Source: Cellulomonas humilata (GTDB taxonomy: Bacteria > Actinomycetota > Actinomycetes > Actinomycetales > Cellulomonadaceae). From it: a DNA stretch of 64,000 nucleotides. Of this stretch, positions 8,901-18,017 are shown in pieces (the stretch's first letter is position 1; each line of letters opens with the position of its first letter). The notes beneath the pieces are model-generated. The model had not been told where the DNA came from. It saw only the letters and a list, made by a program, of their open reading frames with translations, and made no database searches. The stretch is from contig NZ_JABMCI010000037.1 in the NCBI RefSeq assembly GCF_013359775.1, positions 1-64,000 on the forward strand, written 5' to 3'. A program made the position numbers and the translations under genes.

Positions 8901-9020
8901 CGCTTGTGCCCACCGGACAACCGCGGGCTCGCAGAGCGGGCATCACGGCCGCGTCGCCTGTGGATCCCTACAAACGACCTCCCTGGACGGTTGGCCGGAT
9001 CGACAATCTTGGCGAGGCAC

Positions 9021-9041
9021 GGGCGACGGGCGACGGGCGAC
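9021..9041 (+). repeat. Three tandem copies of GGGCGAC
   Basis: The 7-base unit occurs three times without mismatch just upstream of the biotin carboxylase promoter. Short and possibly accidental. Confidence 0.6.
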
Positions 9042-9066
9042 GACGCCCCGGGCGTTACGGTGAGCC

Positions 9067-10866
9067 GTGCCCGCCATCTCCAAGGTCCTCATCGCCAACC
9101 GCGGTGAGATCGCCGTCCGCATCGCCCGAGCCTGTCGCGACGCCCGGATCGGCTCTGTCGCCGTCTACGCCGACACCGACCGCGAGGCACTGCACGTGCG
9201 GGTCGCCGACGAGGCGTTCGCACTCAACGGCGCTCGTGCGGCCGAGACGTACCTGGACATCGGCAAGCTGCTCGACGTCGCGCGGCGGTCCGGCGCCGAC
9301 GCCGTGCACCCCGGATACGGCTTCCTCGCGGAGAACGCGGGCTTCGCGCAGGCGGTCATCGACGCCGGCCTGGTCTGGATCGGTCCCCCGCCGTCGGCCA
9401 TCGACGCCCTCGGGGACAAGGTCAGCGCGCGGCACATCGCCCAGCGCGCCGGTGCCCCGCTGGTCGCCGGCACCTCCGACCCGGTGGCGGGCGTCGCGGA
9501 GATCCACGCGTTCGTCGCGGAGCACGGCCTGCCGGTGGCCATCAAGGCGGCGTTCGGCGGCGGCGGACGAGGCCTGAAGGTGGCACGCGAGTCGGGTGAG
9601 ATCGACGAGATGTTCGAGTCGGCCACCCGCGAGGCCGTGGCGGCCTTCGGGCGCGGCGAGTGCTTCGTCGAGCGGTACCTCGACCGGCCGCGCCACGTGG
9701 AGACGCAGTGCCTGGCCGATCAGCACGGCACCGTCGTCGTGGTCTCCACGCGCGACTGCTCGCTCCAGCGCAGGCACCAGAAGCTGGTCGAGGAGGCGCC
9801 CGCACCCTTCCTCACCGACGCGCAGAACACCCAGCTGGTCGAGTCGTCGAAGGCGATCCTGCGCGAGGCCGGCTACGTCGGTGCCGGGACGTGCGAGTTC
9901 CTCGTCGCGGCCGACGGCACCATCTCGTTCCTCGAGGTGAACACACGCCTCCAGGTGGAGCACCCCGTCACCGAGGAGATCAGCGGCATCGACCTGGTCC
10001 GCGAGCAGCTGCGCATCGCGGCCGGCGAGCCGCTGGGCTACGACCACGTGCAGACGCGCGGCCACTCCATCGAGTTCCGCATCAACGGCGAGGACCCGGG
10101 CGCAGGCTTCCTGCCGGCCCCGGGGCGGATCACGACGCTCCAGTTCCCCTCCGGCCCCGGCGTCCGCGTGGACTCCGGCGTGGTCGAGGGCGACAGCGTG
10201 TCGGGGCTGTTCGACTCGATGATCGCCAAGCTGGTCGTCACCGGCGCCGACCGCCCGCAGGCCCTCGCCCGGGCGCGCCGCGCGCTGGCGGAGCTCGAGG
10301 TCGTCGGCATCCCCACCGTCGTCCCGTTCCACCGTGCCGTGCTGGACGCCGAGGCGTTCGCGCCCGCCGACCCGGCGCAGCCGTTCTCGGTGCACACCCG
10401 CTGGATCGAGACCGAGTTCGCGGAGACCGTCGCCGCGCTCAGTGCCGCGCCGACCCCCGCGCAGGACGAGGACGACGAGCCGGCGGTCCTCGAGCGCGTG
10501 GTCGTCGAGGTCGGCGGCAAGCGCCTCGAGGTCGTCCTGCCCGCCGCGCTGGCGCTCGGTCGTGGCATGGGCGGACTCGGTCGGGGGTCCGCCGGCCCGT
10601 CCGCGCGCCGCCCGGTCCGTCGGGCCGCCCGCACCAACGGCGGCAGCAACGGCACCACTCTCGCGTCTCCCATGCAGGGCACGATCGTCAAGGTCGCCGT
10701 GGCCGAGGGTGCGCAGGTGGCCGAGGGCGACCTGGTCGTCGTGCTCGAGGCCATGAAGATGGAGCAGCCGCTGGTCGCGCACCGCGCCGGCACCGTGACC
10801 GCGCTGACCGCGGGCGTCGGGTCGAGCGTGAGCGCCGGCACCGCCATCTGCGAGATCGTCGGCTGA
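9067..10866 (+). CDS. accA: Acyl-CoA carboxylase alpha subunit (biotin carboxylase plus biotin carrier)
   Basis: 599 residues. Residues 1-450 are a biotin carboxylase: [16 protein letters not shown] start, [13 protein letters not shown], the ATP-grasp glycine loop FGGGGRGLK, and [16 protein letters not shown] variable linker rich in Gly and Arg follows (about 500-530), and the last 75 residues are the biotinyl domain with the target lysine in EAMKM. It charges its own biotin with CO2 for the AccD subunit at 2370; BirA at 2265 modifies it. GTG start; TACGGT (9056-9061) lies just ahead, so it may be leaderless. The epsilon and beta subunits are 4.3 kb upstream. Confidence 0.93.
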   Translation: MPAISKVLIANRGEIAVRIARACRDARIGSVAVYADTDREALHVRVADEAFALNGARAAETYLDIGKLLDVARRSGADAVHPGYGFLAENAGFAQAVIDAGLVWIGPPPSAIDALGDKVSARHIAQRAGAPLVAGTSDPVAGVAEIHAFVAEHGLPVAIKAAFGGGGRGLKVARESGEIDEMFESATREAVAAFGRGECFVERYLDRPRHVETQCLADQHGTVVVVSTRDCSLQRRHQKLVEEAPAPFLTDAQNTQLVESSKAILREAGYVGAGTCEFLVAADGTISFLEVNTRLQVEHPVTEEISGIDLVREQLRIAAGEPLGYDHVQTRGHSIEFRINGEDPGAGFLPAPGRITTLQFPSGPGVRVDSGVVEGDSVSGLFDSMIAKLVVTGADRPQALARARRALAELEVVGIPTVVPFHRAVLDAEAFAPADPAQPFSVHTRWIETEFAETVAALSAAPTPAQDEDDEPAVLERVVVEVGGKRLEVVLPAALALGRGMGGLGRGSAGPSARRPVRRAARTNGGSNGTTLASPMQGTIVKVAVAEGAQVAEGDLVVVLEAMKMEQPLVAHRAGTVTALTAGVGSSVSAGTAICEIVG

Positions 10867-10901
10867 CGATCCACCACCACCGGCTCCCTGGCGACGGCTG
10901 G

Positions 10902-11357
10902 GTGGAGTGCGCCTGCGGCCGGCGGCACTGGGGTGTGCACGGCGCCGCGGGCCTGCTCCTGGTGCGCCGCGCGCCCGACGGGTCCCCCGAGGCCGTCGTC
11001 CTGCAGCACCGCGCGCTCTGGAGCGACCAGGGCGGCACGTGGGGCGTCCCGGGCGGCGCACGGATGCCCGGCGAGACCCCCGAGGACGCGGCCCTGCGCG
11101 AGGCGGCGGAGGAGGCGGGCATCGACCGTCAGGGTGTCCGGCTGCGCGAGTCCCGGGTGCTCCAGCACCCGGACTGGTCCTACACCACGGTGATCGCCGA
11201 CGAGATCCTCCCCATCCACCCCGCGGTCACGGACTCGGAGAGCGTCGAGCTGCGCTGGGTCCCGCTGGACCAGGTGACGGAGCTGGACCTGCTCCCCGCC
11301 TTCGCCGACGCGTGGCCCCGGCTGCGCGAGCGGATCGTGGCGCTCGGCGGTCGGTGA
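10902..11357 (+). CDS. Nudix hydrolase
   Basis: 151 residues from the first standard start, a GTG. The Nudix box GGARMPGETPEDAALREAAEEAG (begins near residue 50) has the glutamates that bind the metal; the REAAEEAG core is intact. It should cleave a nucleoside diphosphate linked to another group, substrate unknown. The frame is open back into the carboxylase gene and the residues just before the GTG (LPGDGW) look family-like, so the true start may be a non-standard codon near 10863, where CTG overlaps the upstream stop. Likely co-transcribed with the carboxylase. Confidence 0.8.
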   Translation: MECACGRRHWGVHGAAGLLLVRRAPDGSPEAVVLQHRALWSDQGGTWGVPGGARMPGETPEDAALREAAEEAGIDRQGVRLRESRVLQHPDWSYTTVIADEILPIHPAVTDSESVELRWVPLDQVTELDLLPAFADAWPRLRERIVALGGR

Positions 11358-11427
11358 GCCGTCTCACAGCACCGGCTGCTGGGACCGTGTCGCTTTCGGG
11401 GCAGGTGCGGGGGTAGTGTCCGGGCGG

Positions 11428-11446
11428 TGAGGTAAGCCTGCCCTCA
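11428..11446. promoter_or_regulatory. DtxR/IdeR-type iron box upstream of efeUOB
   Basis: TGAGGTAAGCCTGCCCTCA matches the 19-bp DtxR/IdeR consensus at 14 positions, and GGTGAGG/CCTCACC around it are perfect 7-bp arms. A possible -10 (TAGTGT, 11414-11419) lies just before it, so iron-loaded repressor would sit on the transcription start. Confidence 0.7.
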
Positions 11447-11482
11447 CCTGACGCGGGTCAGCACTGCACTCGGAAGCGTTCC

Positions 11483-12352
11483 ATGGTCGCCAACTACCTC
11501 ATCGGTCTGCGCGAGGGTCTCGAGGCCGCGCTGGTCGTCAGCATCCTCGTCGCGTACCTGGTCAAGTCCGGGCGCCGCGAGCAGCTGCCGGCGCTCTGGG
11601 CCGGGGTCGGGGTGGCGGTCGTCGCGTCGCTGGCGTTCGGGGCGATCCTCACGTTCGGCCCGTCCGGGCTGTCGTTCGAGGCGCAGGAGGCCATCGGCGG
11701 CACGCTCTCGATCGTCGCGGTCGGCCTGGTCACCTGGATGATCTTCTGGATGGCGCGCACCGCCCGCCACCTCAAGGCGGACCTGCACCACAAGCTCGAC
11801 GACGCGCTCGGCGCGGGCAAGCAGGCGGTGCTGGTGGTCGCGATGCTGGCCGTGGGCCGCGAGGGCCTGGAGACCGCGCTGTTCCTGTGGGCGTCGGCGC
11901 AGGCGACCAGCGGCACCGGCTCGACCTTCGCGCCCCTGGTCGGCGCGGCCCTGGGCCTGGGCACGGCGGTGCTCGCCGGGTGGCTCATCTACCGCGGAGC
12001 CCTCAAGCTCAACCTGCGCGTCTTCTTCGCCTGGACCGGCGTGTTCCTCGTGGTCGTCGCCGCGGGCGTCCTCGCCTACGGGATCCACGACCTCCAGGAG
12101 GCCGGCATCCTCCCGGGCCTGAACACCCTGGCCTTCGACGTCTCCGCGACGATCCCGCCCAGCAGCTGGTACGGCTCGCTGCTCAAGGGCGTCTTCAACT
12201 TCTCGCCCGCCACGACCGTCCTCCAGGCGGTCGCGTGGGTGGCCTACCTCGTTCCGACGATGTACCTCTTCGTCCGCACCACGTGGGGCTCCGCACCCGC
12301 CCGCCCGTCGTCGCCCGCCGTCACGCCGGCCGTGCGCGCCACCGCTGCCTGA
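11483..12352 (+). CDS. efeU: EfeU/FTR1-family iron permease
   Basis: 289 residues, seven predicted membrane helices. Both iron-transfer motifs are present: REGLE at residues 10-14 and REGLE at 126-130. It is the membrane channel of the EfeUOB system, which takes up ferrous or ferric iron at low pH or low iron. The two other genes of the system follow at once. Transcription should be repressed by a DtxR/IdeR-like regulator bound to the box 40 bases upstream. Confidence 0.95.
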   Translation: MVANYLIGLREGLEAALVVSILVAYLVKSGRREQLPALWAGVGVAVVASLAFGAILTFGPSGLSFEAQEAIGGTLSIVAVGLVTWMIFWMARTARHLKADLHHKLDDALGAGKQAVLVVAMLAVGREGLETALFLWASAQATSGTGSTFAPLVGAALGLGTAVLAGWLIYRGALKLNLRVFFAWTGVFLVVVAAGVLAYGIHDLQEAGILPGLNTLAFDVSATIPPSSWYGSLLKGVFNFSPATTVLQAVAWVAYLVPTMYLFVRTTWGSAPARPSSPAVTPAVRATAA

Positions 12353-12391
12353 CCCGCTCGCACGCCCCCAGCACCCTCTCCGAGGAGACCC

Positions 12392-13594
12392 ATGTCCCGC
12401 CGCACCACCGCCGTCGCCGCCGCCCTGGCCGCGCTCGTCCTCCCGCTGGTCGCGGCCTGCGTCCCCAACGACACGGCAGCACCTGGTGACTCGGGCAGCG
12501 CGGGCGTGCTCACGGTGACCTCGACCGCCGACGCGTGCGACGTGTCCGCCGCCGAGGCCGACTCGGGCACGCTCCGTTTCTCCGTGACCAACGACGGCGA
12601 CGACGTCACCGAGTTCTACCTGCTGGGCGACGACGGCCTGCGCGTGATCTCCGAGGTCGAGAACGTCGGCCCCGGGCTGACCCGCGACCTCGTCGTGCAG
12701 GTGCGGCCCGGCACGTACTTCACGGCGTGCAAGCCCGGCATGGTCGGCGACGGGATCCGCGCCGAGTTCACCGTCAACGACAGCGGTGTCGAGGTGGGCC
12801 CCACCGGGGACACCGCCGACCAGCTCGCCGCCGCCGAGGCCTCCTACGTCGCGTACGTGAAGGACCAGGTGGGCGCGCTCATCTCCGGCACGCAGGCGTT
12901 CGCCGACGCGTACACCGCGGGCGACGACGAGACCGCGAAGTCGCTGTACGCCGACACGCGCGCGCACTGGGAGCGGGTCGAGCCCGTCGCGGAGTCGTTC
13001 GGCGACCTGGACCCCCTGCTCGACCTGCGCGAGGCCGACGTCGAGGAGGGTGCCGCCTGGAGCGGCTGGCACCTCATCGAGAAGGACCTCTGGCAGCCCG
13101 CCCCGGACGCCAACGGCGGGGTCACCTACGTGCCGCTGACGCCCGAGCAGCGCGACGCGGCCGCGGCCGACCTGGTCACCTACACACAACAGCTGGTCGA
13201 CGAGGTCAACGCCCCCGACTTCACGTTCGAGGCGTTCCAGATCGCCAACGGCGCCAAGGAGCTGCTCGACGAGGTCGCCACCGGCAAGGTCACCGGCGAG
13301 GAGGAGATCTGGTCGCACACCGACCTGTGGGACTTCCAGGCCAACGTCGACGGCGCACGCGTCGGGTACGAGGTGCTCGCGGACGTCGTCGAGGCCGAGG
13401 ACCCGGACCTGGCCGAGACGCTGACCACCCGCTTCGCCGAGATCGACGCGCTGCTGGCCGAGCAGGGCTCCCTGGAGTCCGGCTTCACGTACTACGACCA
13501 GCTGACCGACGCGCAGGTCAAGGAGCTCGCCGCGGCGGTCGACGCGCTGTCGGAGCCCCTGTCGCGCCTCACGGCCACGGTGACGGGCGCCTGA
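12392..13594 (+). CDS. efeO: EfeO iron-uptake lipoprotein (cupredoxin plus M75 imelysin-like)
   Basis: 400 residues. A lipoprotein signal ends at the lipobox LVAAC with C23. Residues about 38-130 are a cupredoxin-like domain and about 148-395 an imelysin-like M75 domain carrying the HxxE motif (WHLIEKDLW). It should hold iron outside the membrane and hand it to EfeU. The start has GAGGAGACC upstream. The gene follows efeU by 39 bases and precedes efeB by two bases. Confidence 0.95.
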   Translation: MSRRTTAVAAALAALVLPLVAACVPNDTAAPGDSGSAGVLTVTSTADACDVSAAEADSGTLRFSVTNDGDDVTEFYLLGDDGLRVISEVENVGPGLTRDLVVQVRPGTYFTACKPGMVGDGIRAEFTVNDSGVEVGPTGDTADQLAAAEASYVAYVKDQVGALISGTQAFADAYTAGDDETAKSLYADTRAHWERVEPVAESFGDLDPLLDLREADVEEGAAWSGWHLIEKDLWQPAPDANGGVTYVPLTPEQRDAAAADLVTYTQQLVDEVNAPDFTFEAFQIANGAKELLDEVATGKVTGEEEIWSHTDLWDFQANVDGARVGYEVLADVVEAEDPDLAETLTTRFAEIDALLAEQGSLESGFTYYDQLTDAQVKELAAAVDALSEPLSRLTATVTGA

Positions 13595-13596
13595 CC

Positions 13597-14970
13597 TTGG
13601 CCTCCCCGACGGACCCGCGCGACGAGCCCGGCGGTCCCCGGCTGTCGCGACGCGCCGTCCTCGGGCTCGGGGGCGGCCTGGCCGCCGTCGGGGTGGCTGC
13701 CGGCTTCGGTGCAGGGCGCGTGACCGGTGCGCCGACGGCAGCCGTGACCGACGACGCCGAGGGCACCTACCCGTTCACGGGCGCCCACCAGGCCGGCATC
13801 GTCACCCCCGCGCAGGACCGGCTCTACCTCGCCGCGTTCGACCTGACGACGACGTCGCGCGACGAGCTGGTCGAGCTGCTGCGCCGGTGGACCACCATCG
13901 CCGCGCGGCTGACGCAGGGCCTGTCGGCGGGACCGTTCGGGCCGGCGTCGGGACCGTACGACGCGCCGCCGGACGACACCGGTGAGGCCGCCGACCTGTC
14001 CCCCGCGGGCCTGACCCTCACGTTCGGCTTCGGCCGGTCGCTGTTCGTCGGCACCCCCGGTCCGGACGGCACGCCCGGCGAGGACCGGTTCGGCCTCGCC
14101 GACCGGCTGCCCGAGGGGCTCGTCGCGCTGCCGCACTTCGCCGCCGACGACCTCGACCCCGCCCGCAGCGACGGCGACCTGGTGGTGCAGGCCTGCGCGG
14201 ACGACCCGCAGATCGCCGTGCACGCCATCCGCAACCTGTCCCGTGCGGCGTTCGGGTCCGCGACGATCCGCTGGACCCAGCTCGGGTACGGCCGGACGTC
14301 CTCGACGAGCACCGCGCAGCGCACCCCGCGCAACCTGTTCGGGTTCAAGGACGGCACGGCGAACGTGAAGGCGGAGGAGACCGACGCGCTCGCGGAGCAC
14401 GTCTGGGTGCCCGCGAGCGATGTCGACGCGTCCTCGGAGTGGCTCGTCGGCGGCTCGTACCTGGTGGCCCGCCGCATCCGGATGCGGATCGAGACGTGGG
14501 ACCGCACCTCGCTGCGCGAGCAGGAGAACCTGGTCGGGCGCACCAAGGGCGAGGGCGCTCCCCTGTCCGGTGGGACCGAGTTCACCGAGCCCGACTTCGC
14601 GCAGGAGGGCCGCGGCGGCGCGCCCCTCATCGCGGTCGACTCGCACGTGCGGCTCGCCCACCCGACGTCCAACGACGGGGTCCGGCTGCTGCGTCGCGGG
14701 TACAACTTCACCGACGGCAACGACACCCTCGGGCGGCTCGACGCGGGGCTGTTCTTCCTCGCGTTCGTCCGGGACCCGCGCACGCACTTCATCCCCATGC
14801 AGACCAGGCTGTCCAGCCAGGACACGCTCATGGAGTACCTCACGCACACCGGGTCCGGCCTGTTCGCCGTGCCGCCCGGCATCCCCGAGGGCGCGCTGGT
14901 CCTCGGCGACGACGGCACGCCCGTGACCACGGACGACAGCCCGTTCGTGGGGCAGCAGCTGTTCGCCTGA
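13597..14970 (+). CDS. efeB: EfeB deferrochelatase / DyP-type peroxidase
   Basis: 457 residues from a TTG two bases after the efeO stop; no ATG or GTG lies in frame nearby. A Tat signal (RLSRRAVLGLGGG, twin arginine at 18-19) precedes the DyP domain. The GxxDG motif of the haem pocket is GFKDG at about 249-253, and the proximal-histidine region reads DSHVRLAHP. It binds haem in the cytoplasm and is exported folded by Tat; in efe systems it oxidises iron or removes it from haem. A TatB gene is present at 52002-52394. Confidence 0.94.
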   Translation: MASPTDPRDEPGGPRLSRRAVLGLGGGLAAVGVAAGFGAGRVTGAPTAAVTDDAEGTYPFTGAHQAGIVTPAQDRLYLAAFDLTTTSRDELVELLRRWTTIAARLTQGLSAGPFGPASGPYDAPPDDTGEAADLSPAGLTLTFGFGRSLFVGTPGPDGTPGEDRFGLADRLPEGLVALPHFAADDLDPARSDGDLVVQACADDPQIAVHAIRNLSRAAFGSATIRWTQLGYGRTSSTSTAQRTPRNLFGFKDGTANVKAEETDALAEHVWVPASDVDASSEWLVGGSYLVARRIRMRIETWDRTSLREQENLVGRTKGEGAPLSGGTEFTEPDFAQEGRGGAPLIAVDSHVRLAHPTSNDGVRLLRRGYNFTDGNDTLGRLDAGLFFLAFVRDPRTHFIPMQTRLSSQDTLMEYLTHTGSGLFAVPPGIPEGALVLGDDGTPVTTDDSPFVGQQLFA

Positions 14971-14979
14971 CCGCCCCGG

Positions 14980-14985
14980 TAGTCT
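14980..14985 (+). promoter_or_regulatory. -10 element of the leaderless endonuclease/phosphatase gene
   Basis: TAGTCT ends seven bases before the GTG at 14993. No Shine-Dalgarno is present. Confidence 0.5.
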
Positions 14986-14992
14986 CGCGCGC

Positions 14993-16948
14993 GTGACGAC
15001 CACCCCGCCCGCCGGCACCCCCGTCCGTACCCCGCCCGACGCCGGCACCCCGACCCGGGTGTGGCTCGTCGCCCTGCTCACCGTGCTCTGCCTCGAGCTG
15101 GTCCGCGCCAGCGGGCCCCTGCTGGACCGTGCCTTCGCGGCCGGGGTCGTCAACGCCGCGGTGACCGCGCTCGGCACCTACGCGTTCGCGGGGGTCGTCG
15201 CCGCGCTGCTGCTGCTCGCGACGCGGCGCACCACCGGCTCCCCCGACGCCCGCACCCTGCTGGTCGGCTCGGCGGTGCTCGCCGCGCTCCGGCTGGTGCT
15301 CCAGGCGCTCGACGGCTCCGCGCTGTTCGTGGTCGGGCTGGTCGCCGTGGCCGTGGCGGTCGGGGTGCTCACGCTGGCGGTCGCGTTCGTCGCCGGACGT
15401 CCCGCCGGCGGGCGGGAGGCGGCCATCGGGCTGGTCCTGGGCTGCGGGCTGTCCGTCGGGCTCCAGCTGGTGCTCGGCACGTGGGACGCGGTGTGGCGCG
15501 ACGGGTGGACCGGCTGGGTGGTCGCGGGCATCCTCGCGCTCGGGGTGGTCGCGACCGCGCGCGGGCTGGTCGCGTTCACCGCCGCCACCTCGGCAGAGGC
15601 GACCGGGCGCCCCCGCCGGCTCTGGGTGCTCGGCCTGTTCCTCGCGCTGGCCGCGATGATCGTCGCCAACCCTGCGTTCGTGGCCTCGCAGTCCGGGGTA
15701 GCGCTCGGCTGGGCGGGGCTCGTCGTCGTCGTCGCGAACAGCCTCGGCGCCCTGACCCTCCTGCGACGCGACCCGTGGTCCGCGTCCGTGCGGGTGGGCG
15801 CAGCGGTCCTGCTGGTCGCCGGGGTGGCGTGCGCGCTGTGGCTCACCGGCATCGCCGCGCTGGTGGCCGTCGTCGTGCTCCAGCTCTCGATCGGCATCGT
15901 GCTCTCGGCCGCGCTGAGCGCCCACCGGCCGGCGCAGCACGGGATCAGCCGCACGGGCGCCGCGACGCTCGTCGTCGGTCTCGGCACCATCGGCCCGCTG
16001 CTGCTCTACATGCTGGACTACGACGTCCCGCTGCCGGTCGACAACGTGTGGGTCATGGTGCTCGCCGCGCTCGGGCTGGCACTGTCCGGCCTGCGCCGAC
16101 GCACCCCGGGAGCCGTCCCCGCGCTGACCAGCCCGGACCGGCTGCCGCGCCGCATGAGCTCGGTCCGGCTGCTGGTCCTGCCCGCACTCGCCCTCGCAGC
16201 GGTCGGTCTCAACCCGTCGACCACCAGCACCACGGGTGCCGACGTGCCAGCCCGTGCGGACGACGAGCCGCTCGTCCTCGTGGGCTGGAACCTGCACTAC
16301 GGCGTCTCCCCCCTGACCGCGGTCGACCTCGAGGGCATCGCGGTGGAGATCGAGTCGATGGACCCGGACGTCGTCACGCTGCAGGAGGTGAACCGTGGCT
16401 GGGTGTTCGGCGGCGGCACCGACATGGCCACCTGGCTCGCGCACCGCCTGCGCATGACCGTCCACTTCGCGCCCGCGGCCGACCACCAGTTCGGCAACGC
16501 GGTGCTGGCCCGCTCCGAGCTCACCGACTCCGTCGTGCACCCGCTGCCCTACGGCGCCGGCCCGCAGAGCCGGTCCGCCCTGTCGACCACGCTCACCACG
16601 GCGGACGGGACCGCCCTGCGCGTCACGTCCATCCACACGCAGCACCGCGAGGCGAACACGCCGACCCGGCTGGAGCAGCTGACCGCGCTGGCCGACGCCG
16701 AGCCTGTCACGCCCCCTGCTCTCCTGGCCGGGGACCTCAACGCCGAGCCGGGCTGGCCGGAGATCGAGCTGCTGGAGTCCGCGGGCTGGGTGCCGGCGGA
16801 CTCGGAGACGCTCACCTCGCCCGCGGACGCCCCCACGGCCAAGATCGACTGGGTGTTCGGCCAGGGCGTGAGCTTCCTCCGGGGGTACGTGTGGACCGCC
16901 CCGCAGTCCGACCACCGACCCCTGTCCGTGGAGTTCTCAGTCGACTGA
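14993..16948 (+). CDS. Polytopic membrane protein with C-terminal endonuclease/exonuclease/phosphatase domain
   Basis: 651 residues. The first 400 form about 11-12 hydrophobic helices. Residues from about 429 on are an endonuclease/exonuclease/phosphatase (EEP) domain: GWNLHYG, the metal glutamate in TLQEVNRG, AGDLNAEPG and the terminal SDHRPL histidine are all there. Such proteins could be phosphodiesterases or sphingomyelinase-like lipases working on the outer face; the substrate is unknown. The C-terminal domain probably lies outside, since it follows the last helix near 16180. The 3' end overlaps the convergent LacI-family gene by 12 bases. Confidence 0.85.
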   Translation: MTTTPPAGTPVRTPPDAGTPTRVWLVALLTVLCLELVRASGPLLDRAFAAGVVNAAVTALGTYAFAGVVAALLLLATRRTTGSPDARTLLVGSAVLAALRLVLQALDGSALFVVGLVAVAVAVGVLTLAVAFVAGRPAGGREAAIGLVLGCGLSVGLQLVLGTWDAVWRDGWTGWVVAGILALGVVATARGLVAFTAATSAEATGRPRRLWVLGLFLALAAMIVANPAFVASQSGVALGWAGLVVVVANSLGALTLLRRDPWSASVRVGAAVLLVAGVACALWLTGIAALVAVVVLQLSIGIVLSAALSAHRPAQHGISRTGAATLVVGLGTIGPLLLYMLDYDVPLPVDNVWVMVLAALGLALSGLRRRTPGAVPALTSPDRLPRRMSSVRLLVLPALALAAVGLNPSTTSTTGADVPARADDEPLVLVGWNLHYGVSPLTAVDLEGIAVEIESMDPDVVTLQEVNRGWVFGGGTDMATWLAHRLRMTVHFAPAADHQFGNAVLARSELTDSVVHPLPYGAGPQSRSALSTTLTTADGTALRVTSIHTQHREANTPTRLEQLTALADAEPVTPPALLAGDLNAEPGWPEIELLESAGWVPADSETLTSPADAPTAKIDWVFGQGVSFLRGYVWTAPQSDHRPLSVEFSVD

Positions 16949-17941
16949 CGCCGGCCCCGTCGACTCGCGCACCACCAGCTCGACGCCCAGGCGCACGACG
17001 CGGTCCCGTGGGTTGTCGCCGTGGATCAGGCGCAGCAGGAGCTCGGCGGCCGCGCGCCCCTTGCCGGCGGTGTCCTGACGGATCGTCGACAGGCTCGGGC
17101 TGACGTAGCGGGCGAGGTCGGCGTCGTCGAACCCCAGCACGGAGACGTCCTGCGGCACCCGGCGGCCCGCGCGGATCAGCCCGGCCTGGATGCCCGCGGC
17201 GAGCAGGTCCGCGGTCGCGAACACGGCCGTCGCGGACGGGTGCTCGCGCGCGATCCGCTCCCCTGCGGCGAGCCCGTCCTCGTAGCTGGTGCGGGCGACG
17301 ACCGTGACGGGGTCGGCACCGAGGACGTCCCGCAGGCCCGCCAGCCGACCGGCCACCACGGGGCTGCGCGAGTCGGTGGGACCGCAGAACACGACCCGCC
17401 GGTGCCCGAGGGCGCGCAGGTGGTCGCCCGCCAGCCGGCCGCCGCCGACGTCGTCGGTCCGCACCGCTCCCGCGCGCCCGTCAGCCGAGGCGTCGATCAC
17501 CACCGTCGGCACGTCCTCCGGGAGGTCCAGCGCCCGCAGCTCGTCGTCCGTGAAGCCCATCACGACGACGCCGTCGAGGTTCCACCGCTGCACCGAGTCC
17601 TGCACCTCGCGGGCGTCCTGGACGGCGCGGAGCATGAGGTGGTGGTCGCGCTCGCGCAGGCCCGCCTCCAGCGCACCGGCGACGCTCACGTCGTGCGGGC
17701 TGCCCAGCAGGCTGATCCCGCCGTCGCGCGCGGGGAGCAGCAGCCCCACCAGGCGGGTGCGGCGGGTGGCCAGGCTCTGCGCGGGACCGCTCGGCACGTA
17801 GCCGCGCTCCTGGACGATCCGCTCGACGGTCGCGGCGGTGGCGGGTGACACGCGGCCGAGGTTGCCGTTGACCACGTTCGACACCGTCATCACGGACACG
17901 CCGGCCTCGCGCGCGATGTCCTTGAGCGTGACGCGGGGCAC
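16937..17941 (-). CDS. LacI-family transcriptional regulator
   Basis: 334 residues from a GTG with a strong AAGGAGG five bases upstream. The N-terminal helix-turn-helix (TLKDIAREAGVSVMTVSNVVNG) and hinge (ALATRRTRL-like SLATRRTRLVG) are typical, followed by a periplasmic-binding-like effector domain to the end. It diverges from the GH31 glycosidase gene, whose promoter carries a LacI-type operator, so it very likely represses that gene and perhaps itself until a sugar from the GH31 substrate is present. Confidence 0.92.
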   Translation of the reverse strand: MPRVTLKDIAREAGVSVMTVSNVVNGNLGRVSPATAATVERIVQERGYVPSGPAQSLATRRTRLVGLLLPARDGGISLLGSPHDVSVAGALEAGLRERDHHLMLRAVQDAREVQDSVQRWNLDGVVVMGFTDDELRALDLPEDVPTVVIDASADGRAGAVRTDDVGGGRLAGDHLRALGHRRVVFCGPTDSRSPVVAGRLAGLRDVLGADPVTVVARTSYEDGLAAGERIAREHPSATAVFATADLLAAGIQAGLIRAGRRVPQDVSVLGFDDADLARYVSPSLSTIRQDTAGKGRAAAELLLRLIHGDNPRDRVVRLGVELVVRESTGPASVD

Positions 17942-17959
17942 CGGGACCTCCTTCGCGTG

Positions 17960-17988
17960 TTGACGCCCGACCTAGGGAAGTTTAGCGT
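17960..17988 (+). promoter_or_regulatory. Promoter of the GH31 gene (TTGACG-N17-TAGCGT)
   Basis: Near-consensus hexamers 17 bases apart. The -10 lies inside the operator palindrome. Confidence 0.75.
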
Positions 17989-17993
17989 TAAAC
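17980..17993. promoter_or_regulatory. LacI-type operator over the -10
   Basis: GTTTAGCGTTAAAC is palindromic around a central CG with one mismatched pair, the usual form of LacI-family operators. It covers the -10 of the GH31 promoter. Confidence 0.75.
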
Positions 17994-18017
17994 GCCCGCA
18001 GCACCCGAGAGGACACC

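Noticed and set aside
10863..10901. Upstream extension of the Nudix gene from CTG
   Set aside because: The residues look family-like, but CTG starts are rare and I cannot prove it; the first standard start was used.
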